Positions 48,042 to 56,679 of a stretch of DNA of 64,000 bases are shown here, piece after piece. A model generated the notes under the pieces. The model saw nothing but the letters and a program-made list of their open reading frames with translations, searched no databases and was not told the origin of the DNA. Where the stretch lies: contig NZ_CP116398.1 of assembly GCF_029643245.1 (NCBI RefSeq), forward strand, positions 4,212,372-4,276,371. Reading direction: 5' to 3'. Position 1 is the first letter of the stretch. Each line of letters begins with the position of its first letter. The translations under genes and the position numbers were made by a program. Source of the stretch: Methylomonas sp. EFPC3 (GTDB lineage Bacteria > Pseudomonadota > Gammaproteobacteria > Methylococcales > Methylomonadaceae).

Positions 48042-48754
48042 TGCCAACCGCGGCCGCCGTTTCCCAAATGCAATTCGGATTGGTCGGCGGCCAGGAATTC
48101 GATAAAGGCCGGCAATTGTAGCGGTTGCTCGCCATCCTGACGAGTCGAGCTTGTCGGCGAAAACGCCAGCGCCAGACCGGGGCCGGTAAGCGCCAGCCGC
48201 AACGCAGCCGCGCAGGGAAACGGTAACGATGCCGCAAAACCGGTCGCAGGAAAGAAATCCGGCAATACTTCGTCGTAATACACCAGCAGGACTTCGCCGT
48301 GTCCGGCGTGTAATAAGCCTAGCGCTTCGATCAGGCCCGGTCCGAGCCCGCCGGCGCCGGGGGCGACGCAATTGATTTCGCAGCGGTTGGCGTAGGCGAT
48401 TGAAAACAGGCCGGCAATCGCATTGTGTACCGACAGGCTGAACGCGGTCGGCGACAATTCCTCGCCGCGCTGCAGATCGTTCAGCATGTCCAGGCATTTG
48501 CCGATTTCGCCGTGCGACGAGCTGAACACGGCCGGCATTGGTTCGCCGGGCGTCAGGCATTGCTCGACGACGAACATCGCCGCCTTCGCCAGCGGGCTGA
48601 GCCGGCGTTGCAAGGGTTTGGGCGTGTATTGCAGCGGCGGCGGGGGTTGATGATCCGGCGGCTTCCGGCCGGCCGCAAATTGTTGCCAGTCGTCCTGGGT
48701 TTGCAAGCCCGGCGCCCAGGCGCTCCAACGGCGGATGATGAACGGGTAGGCCAT
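48026..48754 (-). CDS. Beta-ketoacyl synthase-like chain-length factor, 242 aa
   Basis: Short ketoacyl-synthase-like fold (PF13723 type) with FSSSHGEIGKCLDMLNDL and FSLSVHNAIAGLFSIAY, but no active-site Cys in the usual place; such proteins pair with a true KS as chain-length factor. Start at MAYPFIIRRW (48754). First gene of the middle block; the rest of the KS/DH/KR set is over 6 kb upstream. Confidence 0.8.
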   Translation of the reverse strand: MAYPFIIRRWSAWAPGLQTQDDWQQFAAGRKPPDHQPPPPLQYTPKPLQRRLSPLAKAAMFVVEQCLTPGEPMPAVFSSSHGEIGKCLDMLNDLQRGEELSPTAFSLSVHNAIAGLFSIAYANRCEINCVAPGAGGLGPGLIEALGLLHAGHGEVLLVYYDEVLPDFFPATGFAASLPFPCAAALRLALTGPGLALAFSPTSSTRQDGEQPLQLPAFIEFLAADQSELHLGNGGRGWQWQKL

Positions 48755-49008
48755 GTTGCGGAAGTCGGTTGACGCTGGCGCCGAAGCGGCGGGGAGCAAA
48801 TTATAATCGGGAACTGAACTACCGCGCGCGGGTCGCCGTTCAGAGGATTCGGAACGAGAGAATTTGGACGGGTGATGCAATACTAACCGAAGCCAAGGCC
48901 GAACGGTGTAATTGGGTAGGGCAATGGGATGGACTCCTCCCTCCTAGCGGCATCGGGTGCCAGAGGGATAGACTAAAGCTATCCGACAAGCGGAAGGAGG
49001 AGTCCGAG

Positions 49009-50055
49009 ATGAATGTTAAACGTATAGGAATTGATTTGGCAAAACAGGTGTTTCAAGTGCATGGGGTCGATAGCCACGAACAGACCGTGCTGAAGAAAAA
49101 ACTTAAACGCGAGCAAATGCTGCCGTTTTTTCGGGACTTGCCGGCGTGTTTGATTGGCCTGGAAGCCTGCAGCAGTGCCCACCACTGGGGACGAGAACTC
49201 GAAAAACTGGGTCATACCGTCAAATTGATTGCGCCGCAATTCGTCAAACCCTATGTCAAGGCGAACAAAAACGACGCCAATGATGCGGAAGCGATCTGCG
49301 AAGCGGTCTCGCGACCAACGATGCGTTTCGTAGCCATCAAGACGGTGGCTCAGCAAGACCTACAGGCCACGCATCGCATACGCAGTCAATTGGTCAGTCA
49401 GCGCACCGAGAAGGCCAATCAAATTCGCGGCTTGCTGGCCGAATACGGCATCGTCGTCGGACAACGCCTGGAAACCTTACGCAAAGCGCTACCGGGCTTA
49501 TTGGAAGATGGTGACAACCACCTGACCAGCCACTTCCGAAGTTTGCTCAACGGTTTAAAAGACGATTTGATCGGCCTGGATGAGCGCGTCAAAGATCTGG
49601 ATAAACGCATTCAACGCCAAGCCGATACCGATCCGGGCGCCAAACGTCTGCAGCAAATTCCGGGCATCGGCCCGATTACCGCCACAGCCCTGGTCAGCGG
49701 CGTGGGTGACGGCAAGCAATTCAAGCGTGGACGGGACATGGCGGCTTGGCTGGGCTTGACGCCAGGTCAACATAGCAGTGGCGGCAAGGAACGGCTGTTG
49801 GGCATCAGCAAGCGCGGCGATGCCTACTTGAGGACCTTGTTGATTCACGGCGCACGGGCCGTGCTCAAAGTCGCCGGGCAAAAAGACGATCCGCGCAGCC
49901 GTTGGCTGCAAACCCTCAGCGAGCGGCGTAACAAAAACATCGCCGCCGTCGCCTTGGCCAATAAAAACGCTCGAATTGCTTGGGCGTTATTGAGCAAGAA
50001 CATCGACTACCAACCGGACCGAGACCGGCCGGCTGGGGAATCGGCTTGGGCCTGA
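49009..50055 (+). CDS. IS110/IS1111-family DEDD transposase, 348 aa
   Basis: RuvC-like DEDD domain at the N-terminus (Asp9 in RIGIDLAKQVFQVHG, Glu52, Asp89 and Asp92 in NKNDANDAEAICEA) and the C-terminal Tnp2/IS116 domain (LQQIPGIGPITATALVS, SSGGKERLLGISKRGDAYL) with a Ser nucleophile region. ATG 49009 has GGAGG 8-12 bases upstream. Open upstream frame to 48769 is non-coding. Appears intact. Confidence 0.93.
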   Translation: MNVKRIGIDLAKQVFQVHGVDSHEQTVLKKKLKREQMLPFFRDLPACLIGLEACSSAHHWGRELEKLGHTVKLIAPQFVKPYVKANKNDANDAEAICEAVSRPTMRFVAIKTVAQQDLQATHRIRSQLVSQRTEKANQIRGLLAEYGIVVGQRLETLRKALPGLLEDGDNHLTSHFRSLLNGLKDDLIGLDERVKDLDKRIQRQADTDPGAKRLQQIPGIGPITATALVSGVGDGKQFKRGRDMAAWLGLTPGQHSSGGKERLLGISKRGDAYLRTLLIHGARAVLKVAGQKDDPRSRWLQTLSERRNKNIAAVALANKNARIAWALLSKNIDYQPDRDRPAGESAWA

Positions 50056-50309
50056 CAGTAAACTGTCACGCCCAAACCGATTGAGATAAAAGAGCAATCC
50101 ACTCGATTGCGAAGCATCACCCTGATGGCAACCGGACGAACCGGCGCTGGTAAAACCTGACTATTGAGTTGTGCCCAAGAGCACGTTAGGGCGATAAGGA
50201 ACCAGCGCGCGAATAGCCCATTATGGCCAGAGCCTATGATGCTCAAGTAAGGCCGGATATACGTGTGCAGTCGTACCTTTTACCAACAGAAGTGATTTGC
50301 TTGCAAAAC
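50056..50309 (+). ncRNA. Candidate IS1111 guide (bridge/seek) RNA region
   Basis: No ORF. IS1111-group elements carry their guide RNA in the 3' non-coding flank of the transposase gene (recent work on bridge/seek RNAs). Here ATATACGT occurs in the flank at 50257-50264 and again across the right junction at 50321-50328, a possible guide-to-target match; CCCATT (flank) also matches the reverse complement of the left flank. Boundaries not determinable. Confidence 0.35.
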
Positions 50310-50374
50310 GGGAGGAGTCCATATACGTCAATAAGCTAAGCCGTATTGCGCCGCAAGTTGGCTTTTAATTATGC

Positions 50375-50401
50375 GGCGTATTACGCTATCGCTAATACGC
50401 C
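50375..50401. repeat. Short palindrome GGCGTATTA-N9-TAATACGCC
   Basis: Third copy of the 9-bp-stem palindrome type (compare 21874 and 21974), between the IS1111 element and the Mrr-like gene. Confidence 0.6.
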
Positions 50402-50425
50402 TTACGCGGGCTGACATATTGATCC

Positions 50426-51217
50426 TCACTGACCAGAAATCAATTCGGTCTCAGAATCCTTAGGCAGGTCAAATATCTCATCCTCCAAAGATAGTTCTTT
50501 GACATAGTTTGCGAGGGTGCGACCATCCATGTGCCAAAGCCCTAACGCTCTTGCAAACTTCCTTGCACCGGGATCAAAGTCTGAAGTTGTCCAAAATGCG
50601 AACAGCGTTGGCGATAGGCGTAGTAGATCTCCTTGGAGTAACAATTCGTGGTGGCGAAGAATGGCAGCCCCTACAAACTCTCTAATGTTGACCTCCCGCA
50701 CTAAGTTGCCAGCCTTATATCGCTTTGCCTGACCAATTACAGCAGCTTTGCAACCAACGGGTACACCCAACGCTGAGGGAACAATATTTATTCTGAATGC
50801 CTGAAAATCAATTCCACCATCAACGGTTTGCCGAGTTGCATGAGAGGTTTCGGCACCGAGTGCTTTTAAAATACGAGCACACACAAATTCAAAATTCGCA
50901 GGTGAAATTTTTCTCAAGTGCGATAACACTTCACGCGAGTTATTTTCCAGAGATTTTACGTACGGATTAGTAGGGTCATCGTCAATTTCGTAAATCGGCA
51001 ATGTTCCATCTATTCTCCATTCAGCCGCTTCGTTTCTCAGAAGCTCGGCTATATGCTGTAAATTTTCCTCGACTAACTCATAAAGAGTAGTTTCAGAAAT
51101 ATTAGGCCAGTTCTTCTTTATTCCCGTGATGATTACTGAATCGAGAGAATTCCACGATGCTTCAATTAAGACTTCTTTTGCCCATCCAGCAAGAACTTGT
51201 GATGAAGGTTTAGCCAT
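50426..51217 (-). CDS. Mrr-like restriction endonuclease, 263 aa
   Basis: C-terminal PD-(D/E)XK (Mrr_cat-like) fold: FEFVCARILKALGAETSH, TVDGGIDFQAF (catalytic Asp), GQAKRYKAGN (Q-x-K variant) and FAFWTTSDFDPGARKFA. The N-terminal part (about 1-110) is helical with no clear domain. Start at MAKPSSQV (51217); a TTG start 12 bases earlier is possible. It follows the ParB-like gene by 14 bases in the same direction, with markedly AT-richer DNA than neighbours. Likely a defence nuclease. Confidence 0.75.
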   Translation of the reverse strand: MAKPSSQVLAGWAKEVLIEASWNSLDSVIITGIKKNWPNISETTLYELVEENLQHIAELLRNEAAEWRIDGTLPIYEIDDDPTNPYVKSLENNSREVLSHLRKISPANFEFVCARILKALGAETSHATRQTVDGGIDFQAFRINIVPSALGVPVGCKAAVIGQAKRYKAGNLVREVNIREFVGAAILRHHELLLQGDLLRLSPTLFAFWTTSDFDPGARKFARALGLWHMDGRTLANYVKELSLEDEIFDLPKDSETELISGQ

Positions 51218-51231
51218 ATTGCAATGCAAAC

Positions 51232-52341
51232 TTAATTAATCAGCAACTTTCTATCATTCAGAGCTTGATTAATGCGTGCAACCAATTCCTCTAGGCTCTT
51301 GATGGTATTTTCATCCATGCTACGCAGAATATCTGGCGTTAATGACTTGATTGCCGAAGTGGCGGCTACTACTTTAGGGTACCAGTCTTCGGGATGATCA
51401 ACTTCGTAACGTGCCAGGGCTCGTGTCAATGAACCTTCTGAGCCTCGAAGAATATTCAGCGCATTCTCATCACCAATAATCTGGGATAAGTCTCGAACAC
51501 TTTTTGACTCTGGTAGCTTTGGAATTGGATCGTCCTCACTTTGAGGAGCCATCCAGCTATAAAACTCAGTTAACTTTTCTTCTTCTGTAAAACGCTCACT
51601 CTCATCACTCCAGCCCAGCCAGTTGCGAAGGTTTGAGCGCTTAAACACTTCCTCGAAATAGCTGTACATTTTTGGTTCGGCGTATTCACCATACTCCTCA
51701 TCAATCTTCATTTGCTCCAAAGCCAAGAAACACTTATAAGCACTATTGGCGGCACGGGTTGAAAGACCAAGACTCTGTGCTGCTTCTTGCGGTGTCATAC
51801 CGCTCTTTCTAAGTGCATGAACTGCTTTCGCTTTCTGATAAGCTCCCCATTGCTTTACCCCAGATACATGGCGTAGCCCCGGTAATATTAAAGTTGCAGT
51901 TGTAGTAACGGCAGAATCATCTAATAGTAGACATTCAATTCTTGTTAAATTCTCAAGCTTTTCATCATCAAACGTTTCCTTGCCGATGTCATGCAAATTT
52001 ATTAGCCATTTAAGCGCAGTAACTCGACGGTTCCCTTCAATTACAACATATTTAAGTGGTACCTCTTCAGAATTACCTTTCCATTTGCGAACAACAATTC
52101 TATCCATGGGAAGGAAACCTATGGTTTTGATAGTATCGCGTAGTTCAGCGACATCAAAGAGAGGGTCCCTCATTTTGTCAAACGTATTGGCTTGGACCTT
52201 GATATCTAGAAAACGGCCCTCAGGAATAGGATTTAGCTCTTCGCCCAATTCAGAAAAACGTGGATTGTTGGGATCTAATAGTAAATCGGACAGAGTGACA
52301 TTAATCGTAGTCAATAGATTGGAAAGATTTTTCATGGCCAT
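51232..52341 (-). CDS. ParB/Srx-superfamily protein, 369 aa
   Basis: N-terminal ParB-like nuclease/NTPase domain: LLDPNNPRFSELGEE at about 20-34, MDRIVVRKW and VVIEGNRRVTALKWL (the GERRxxA-type motif), then a helix-turn-helix (MTPQEAAQSLGLSTRAANS) and a helical tail to 369. Unlike chromosomal ParB it stands alone without ParA and next to an Mrr-like nuclease. Start at 52341 (ATG); 52335 is an alternative. Function unknown; DNA recognition for the partner nuclease is the simplest guess. Confidence 0.7.
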   Translation of the reverse strand: MAMKNLSNLLTTINVTLSDLLLDPNNPRFSELGEELNPIPEGRFLDIKVQANTFDKMRDPLFDVAELRDTIKTIGFLPMDRIVVRKWKGNSEEVPLKYVVIEGNRRVTALKWLINLHDIGKETFDDEKLENLTRIECLLLDDSAVTTTATLILPGLRHVSGVKQWGAYQKAKAVHALRKSGMTPQEAAQSLGLSTRAANSAYKCFLALEQMKIDEEYGEYAEPKMYSYFEEVFKRSNLRNWLGWSDESERFTEEEKLTEFYSWMAPQSEDDPIPKLPESKSVRDLSQIIGDENALNILRGSEGSLTRALARYEVDHPEDWYPKVVAATSAIKSLTPDILRSMDENTIKSLEELVARINQALNDRKLLIN

Positions 52342-52622
52342 ATTCTGCAAGAAAGTTAGTTATTTTTGTAACTAAGGTTGTTATTAATAGCGTTACGTAA
52401 AAGCGGATAGAATGACGAAATTATAAACCATTGCAGTCATTTGAAATCAAAGCTCAATGCCAGTAACGGGCCGCTACCGACCACTCACCACTTCGCTCCA
52501 ACCGTCGAATTTCTTTCGGCAGAATAAAACACCAAAATTCGGTATCCCGGACCGCGCTCCGGCTTTTAAATCAGCTTTGCGCTGCTTTTCACCGATAAAA
52601 CGGCGCAGTTCCCAATGGTGCT

Positions 52623-53270
52623 TTACTCAAACGCGCTGATGACTTCGCTTTCCTGTTTGCCGGCTTCGATCCAGGCTTGCGCTTCCGGGCTGTGCAACAC
52701 GGTTTGCACATAGGCTTCGGCGTCCGGGTTGGTGACCAACTGGTAGGTGTGGAAGCGGAACGCCACCGGTGCGTACATCGCGTCGACGATGCCGAAACGG
52801 CCGAACAGCCAGGCGCCGTCTTTGCCGTGCCGGCGTCGGCATTGTTGCCAGATTTCGCCGATGCGGTCGATATCCGGCTGCACCCCTTCCGGCAAGTGCT
52901 TCGCGGCCGGCGTGCGCCGACAATTCATGCCGCAATAGGTGCGCAATGCGGTGAAACCGGAATGCATTTCCGCCGCCAGCGAGCGCGCCAACGCCCGTTC
53001 GGCAAAATCGTCCGGCCAGCCCTGGGTTTGCGGGAAGCGTTCGGCCAGATACTCCAGAATGGCTAACGAATCCCAAACCCGCAGTTCGCCGTCCAGCAAT
53101 ACCGGGACTTTGCCGGACGGTGAGTATTGCAGGATTTTGGCTTTGGATTCTTCCTGGTACAGCGGAATCCGGATCTCTTCGAACTCGATATCGTGGTGTT
53201 TCAAATAAAACCAGGGCCGGAACGACCAGGACGAGTAATTTTTATTGCCGATAACCAGACTCAAACTCAT
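52623..53270 (-). CDS. Glutathione S-transferase, 215 aa
   Basis: N-terminal thioredoxin fold (LSLVIGNKNYSSWSFRPWFY with the Ser/Tyr-type active site, and GKVPVLLDGELRVWDSLAI with the cis-Pro and Ser of the GSH site), C-terminal helical domain (about 90-215). General detoxification enzyme. Precedes nothing clearly related; 272 bases to the ParB-like gene hold no gene. Confidence 0.85.
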   Translation of the reverse strand: MSLSLVIGNKNYSSWSFRPWFYLKHHDIEFEEIRIPLYQEESKAKILQYSPSGKVPVLLDGELRVWDSLAILEYLAERFPQTQGWPDDFAERALARSLAAEMHSGFTALRTYCGMNCRRTPAAKHLPEGVQPDIDRIGEIWQQCRRRHGKDGAWLFGRFGIVDAMYAPVAFRFHTYQLVTNPDAEAYVQTVLHSPEAQAWIEAGKQESEVISAFE

Positions 53271-53289
53271 ATCGATAAGCTCCCGTGTA

Positions 53290-53685
53290 TCAAGATTCCA
53301 ATGATGCGCCGCGGGCCGCGGCCGCCGGGTCGCAATAATGCGCCATGACCCGGCAAATTTTACCGGCGGCGTCGATTTCCATCGTTTCCGCCGCCAGCAG
53401 GTCGTTCACGCTACGGTACAACAAGGTGACGCTACCGACACCCGGCAGGACCTGCAATAGCGTGAAATGCAATTCGGGGAATTTGGCCAGACCCTGGGCA
53501 AAATAGGCTGCCAAAGCCGGTTTGCCGCGCAGGCTGCCGTCCGCGATATCCATGAGTTTGACGATGAACGGGCTGCGAAACTCGATCGCGTCGGCGTAGT
53601 GTTCCATGATCTGCGCCAGGTCGCGGCTATTCCAGGCCTGGAGCCAGGCGTCGGCCAGTTTGTCGGCTTGTGGTTGGGTAAGCAT
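53290..53685 (-). CDS. SnoaL/NTF2-like protein, 131 aa
   Basis: LADAWLQAWNSRDLAQIMEHY is the standard opening helix of SnoaL-like proteins, followed by the cone-shaped beta sheet (ELHFTLLQVLPGVGSVTLLY). Small-molecule binding or isomerase role unknown. Starts 20 bases upstream of the GST gene and may be co-transcribed. The 220-base gap to the next gene (53686-53905) holds no clear feature. Confidence 0.75.
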   Translation of the reverse strand: MLTQPQADKLADAWLQAWNSRDLAQIMEHYADAIEFRSPFIVKLMDIADGSLRGKPALAAYFAQGLAKFPELHFTLLQVLPGVGSVTLLYRSVNDLLAAETMEIDAAGKICRVMAHYCDPAAAARGASLES

Positions 53686-53905
53686 GTGTTGAATCGTAAG
53701 TTGCCGGAGTGGTGGTTTGACGGCCGGACGGGTTCGGCGTCATCGTTTGCCGTTTAATTTAACAGCATTCCGGCTAACGGGAAAAGCCATTATGCCTATT
53801 CTCGCCGCTGCCGCTGTGGTCAGGTGCTACAGGCAATGCCGGCGCAACGGGCCGGCGGGCTTCGGTTCGCGGCCGGCGGCCGGGCCGGAACCGAAGCGGT
53901 GCGGA

Positions 53906-54265
53906 TTATTCCTGTTTGTCGTTAATCAAGTCGTAGGTGATGTTCGGATTCAGACCCATCGGCCAGTAAATCAACGAGAACGGCGGCCAGAAAATGGAAA
54001 CCACCCGGAATTTGGCGCGGAGCTTGCCTTCTTTCACCACCTTGCCGTCTTTCTCTAGCCGGTAAGGAATACCGCCGCCCGGCGGCATGCCGGCTGCGGT
54101 CCAGAAGAACGGCCGGGTCGTGACTTCGCCGTTGGCTTTAATGTCCACCGGTTGCGGTCGCTTGTACAGATACAATTGCGAGCCTTCCGGTACCTTGAAA
54201 TGGCCGGTAGTGGTGCAGCCCACCAACAGGCTCAAAAACAGCGCGAGTACGATCTTGTTCAGCAT
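53906..54265 (-). CDS. Small lipoprotein, 119 aa
   Basis: Signal peptide with lipobox LVGC (Cys17), then FKVPEGSQLYLYKRPQPVDI and an aromatic tail (FWPPFSLIYWPMGLNPNITYD). No family recognised. Follows another lipoprotein gene by 33 bases on the same strand, so they may act together. Confidence 0.65.
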   Translation of the reverse strand: MLNKIVLALFLSLLVGCTTTGHFKVPEGSQLYLYKRPQPVDIKANGEVTTRPFFWTAAGMPPGGGIPYRLEKDGKVVKEGKLRAKFRVVSIFWPPFSLIYWPMGLNPNITYDLINDKQE

Positions 54266-54298
54266 GGTTGTCTCCTGGGTTGAATAAAACGTTACGGT

Positions 54299-54718
54299 TT
54301 ATTTTCGGAATAGTTCTATCAGTAACGGGCGGATTTTGTTTTTGGTGCGGCCAACGGCGGACGGCCCCAAGCTGGCGTTATAGGAGGCCATGCCGATCTG
54401 GCGGCCGTCCTTGTTGACCGAGAATTCCGCCAGCGACAAATATACGCTAAAAGTCCAAAACCAATCCCAGGACCATTGCGCCTCGTAGCTCATCGTATAC
54501 GGACAATCGCCGCCTTGGCCCAGCAGTTCGGTTTCGATGGCGTGTTCCGCCAACTGGGCGCGGACTTCGGGCAGGAAGTCCTCCATATAGGTTTTCGGAT
54601 TTTCCTTGATGCACAGGCGGCTGATGGTTTCGGTGGCCGGCACCGGTTCGATCCGGATCACCGGCGAGGCACAACCTTGGGCGGCCAATACGGCGACCAA
54701 TAAACTCAACTTTTTCAT
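54299..54718 (-). CDS. Lipoprotein, Sbal_3080-like, 139 aa
   Basis: Lipobox AQGC (Cys16), then ASPVIRIEPVPATETISRLC near the N-terminus and YEAQWSWDWFWTFSVYLSLA, with a Cys pair that could form a disulfide. Resembles a small family of gammaproteobacterial lipoproteins of unknown function; assignment tentative. Directly after the ketosynthase gene (18 bases), so possibly in the same transcript. Confidence 0.6.
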   Translation of the reverse strand: MKKLSLLVAVLAAQGCASPVIRIEPVPATETISRLCIKENPKTYMEDFLPEVRAQLAEHAIETELLGQGGDCPYTMSYEAQWSWDWFWTFSVYLSLAEFSVNKDGRQIGMASYNASLGPSAVGRTKNKIRPLLIELFRK

Positions 54719-54736
54719 ACGCTATTCCTCCACCGG

Positions 54737-55957
54737 TTAAAAACGTTTGAAAATCAGCGCCGTATTGATGCCGCCGAAGGCGAAGTTATTGCTGATCACG
54801 TACTCGGTGTCCACCAACCGGCTTTGGTCACGAATATAGTCCAGATCGGCGCAGGCCGGGTCGACCTGCTCCAGATTCGCGGTCGGGTGAAACCAGCCGG
54901 CGTTCATCATCATGATCGTTGCCCAGGCTTCCAGCGCGCCGCAAGCGCCCAGGGTGTGGCCGGTGAAACTTTTCAATGCGCTGATCGGGGTGTTGCCGCC
55001 GAATACTGCGAAGGTGGCGCGGCTTTCGGCGATATCGCCATGTTCGGTGGCGGTGCCGTGGGCGCTGATATAGCCGATGGCCGACGCCGGCAGGCCGGCA
55101 TCCTGCAGCGCCAGCCGCATCGTGGTTTGCATGCTGGCTGCGTCCGGCTGGGTCACGTGCAGGCCGTCGGAGTTGGTGCCGAAACCTGCGACTTCGGCGT
55201 AGATATGCGCGCCGCGGGCCAGGGCATGCTCCAGTTCCTCCAGTACCAGCGTGCCGGCGCCTTCGCCGATCACCAGACCGTCGCGGTCGCGGTCGAACGG
55301 CCGTGGGGATTTGTCCGGTTCGGCATTGCGCAGACTGGTGGCGAACAGGGTGTCGAACACCGCCGCTTCCGAGGCCGACAATTCGTCGGCGCCGCCGGCC
55401 ACCATGACCTGCTGCTTGCCGTATTTGATCGCTTCGTAGGCGTAACCGATGCCCTGGCTGCCCGAGGTACAGGCGCTGGAGGTGGTATACACCCGGCCGT
55501 TGATGCCGAAAAACAGGCCGATATTGACCGGCGCGGTATGCGCCATCATCCGGATGTACGAGGTGGCGTTGAGACCGTCGGTGGCGTGATTCAACAGCAT
55601 ATTGCCGAAATCGGCGATCGCCTCGAAACTGCCGGCGCAGCTGCCGTAAGCGATGCCGGTATTGCCGCTGCCCAGACAGGGGTGATCTAGCAAGCCGGCG
55701 TCGACCAAAGCCAGTTCGGTGGCGTAAGTCGCGAGCAGCGCTACCCGGCCCATGCTGCGGGTTTGTTTGCGGCTGTAGTGGGCCGGCCGTTCGAATTCCA
55801 CCGGCGCCGCCAGCCGGGTATTCAGGCCCCGGTATTGGTCCCATTCGGCGAGGGCGCGTATGCCGGTACGGCCGCTTTGCAGATGCTGGGCTATCGTCGG
55901 CCAGTCGTTGCCGATCGGCGACAAACCGGCCATGCCGGTAACCACCACCCGCTTCAA
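54737..55957 (-). CDS. Beta-ketoacyl-ACP synthase (APE block), 406 aa
   Basis: FabF-like. Catalytic Cys in TSSACTSGSQGIGYA, His in ISAHGTATEHGD and His in FTGHTLGACGALEAW. Start is a TTG at 55957 that overlaps the ketoreductase stop (TTGA); longer ORF to 56584 is not coding. With the distant chain-length factor it may form the chain-elongating heterodimer. Confidence 0.87.
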   Translation of the reverse strand: MKRVVVTGMAGLSPIGNDWPTIAQHLQSGRTGIRALAEWDQYRGLNTRLAAPVEFERPAHYSRKQTRSMGRVALLATYATELALVDAGLLDHPCLGSGNTGIAYGSCAGSFEAIADFGNMLLNHATDGLNATSYIRMMAHTAPVNIGLFFGINGRVYTTSSACTSGSQGIGYAYEAIKYGKQQVMVAGGADELSASEAAVFDTLFATSLRNAEPDKSPRPFDRDRDGLVIGEGAGTLVLEELEHALARGAHIYAEVAGFGTNSDGLHVTQPDAASMQTTMRLALQDAGLPASAIGYISAHGTATEHGDIAESRATFAVFGGNTPISALKSFTGHTLGACGALEAWATIMMMNAGWFHPTANLEQVDPACADLDYIRDQSRLVDTEYVISNNFAFGGINTALIFKRF

Positions 55958-56679
55958 CACAGGCCTCCGTTCACCGCAATCACCTGGCGGGTGATGTAGC
56001 CGGCGTCTGCCGACAGCAGAAATGCCACCGCCGCGGCAACTTCTTCCGGGCGGCCGACCCGGCGCGCCGGGATCATTTGTTTGATTTCGTCCAGCGGCAA
56101 GGCTTCGGTCATGTCGGTGTCGATCAAGCCCGGCGCCACGCAATTGACCGTGATTTCGCGCTTGGCCAGTTCCAGCGCCAGGGCTTTGGTCGCGCCGATG
56201 ATGCCGGCTTTGGCCGCGCTGTAATTGACCTGGCCGCGGTTGCCGATCAAACCGGAAACCGACGACAGGGTCACGATCCGCCCCGGTTGCCGCCGCCTGA
56301 CCATCGGCATCACCAGCGGCTGCAACACATTGTAAAAACCGTCCAGATTGGTGCGGATCACGCTGTCCCAGTCCTCGCCGGTCAAGGCCGGAAAGGCATT
56401 GTCGGCACTGATGCCGGCGTTGCAGACCACGCCGTAGTAGGCGCCGTGGGCTTCGACGTCGGCGTTCAAAATGTCGGCGCATTCGCTGCGGTTGCCGATA
56501 TCGAATTGCAGGATGCGCGCTTGCCGGCCCATCTGCGAAATTTCGGCGGCGGCAGCCTCGGCTTCGGCTCGCCGGCTGCGGCAATGCAACACCAGGTCGT
56601 AGCCGCGCCCGGCCAGGTAAAGTGCGATGGCTTTGCCGATACCGCGGCTGGAGCCGGTGACGAGAACAGTGTTATTCAT
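55954..56679 (-). CDS. FabG-type 3-oxoacyl-ACP reductase, 241 aa
   Basis: SDR fold: Rossmann motif TGSSRGIGKAIAL, Asn in CNAGISADNAF, catalytic Ser/Tyr/Lys in LSSVSGLIGNRGQVNYSAAKAG. NADPH-dependent ketoreduction of the growing polyene. ATG at 56679 overlaps the dehydratase stop by 8 bases. Confidence 0.9.
   Translation of the reverse strand: MNNTVLVTGSSRGIGKAIALYLAGRGYDLVLHCRSRRAEAEAAAAEISQMGRQARILQFDIGNRSECADILNADVEAHGAYYGVVCNAGISADNAFPALTGEDWDSVIRTNLDGFYNVLQPLVMPMVRRRQPGRIVTLSSVSGLIGNRGQVNYSAAKAGIIGATKALALELAKREITVNCVAPGLIDTDMTEALPLDEIKQMIPARRVGRPEEVAAAVAFLLSADAGYITRQVIAVNGGLC

Larger units (their letters stand above)
48922..50325 (+). mobile_element. IS110-family (IS1111 subgroup) insertion sequence, about 1.4 kb
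   Basis: Subterminal inverted repeats ATGGACTCCTCCC (48929-48941) and GGGAGGAGTCCAT (50310-50322), 13 bp perfect, are typical of the IS1111 subgroup. Ends are estimated by adding the usual few flanking bases. The transposase is followed by about 250 non-coding bases. No target duplication is expected. Confidence 0.8.

Noticed and set aside
47247..48728. Single 493-aa frame spanning the acyltransferase and upstream DNA
   Set aside because: The first part is an off-frame reading of the chain-length-factor gene; a normal-length acyltransferase starts at 48041.
48769..49008. N-terminal extension of the IS110 transposase
   Set aside because: It crosses the left end of the IS and has no RBS; ATG 49009 has a strong RBS and begins with the DEDD motif.
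54737..56584. 615-aa fusion of ketosynthase with an N-terminal extension
   Set aside because: The extension is the wrong frame of the fabG-type gene; a TTG at 55957 gives the normal KS start.
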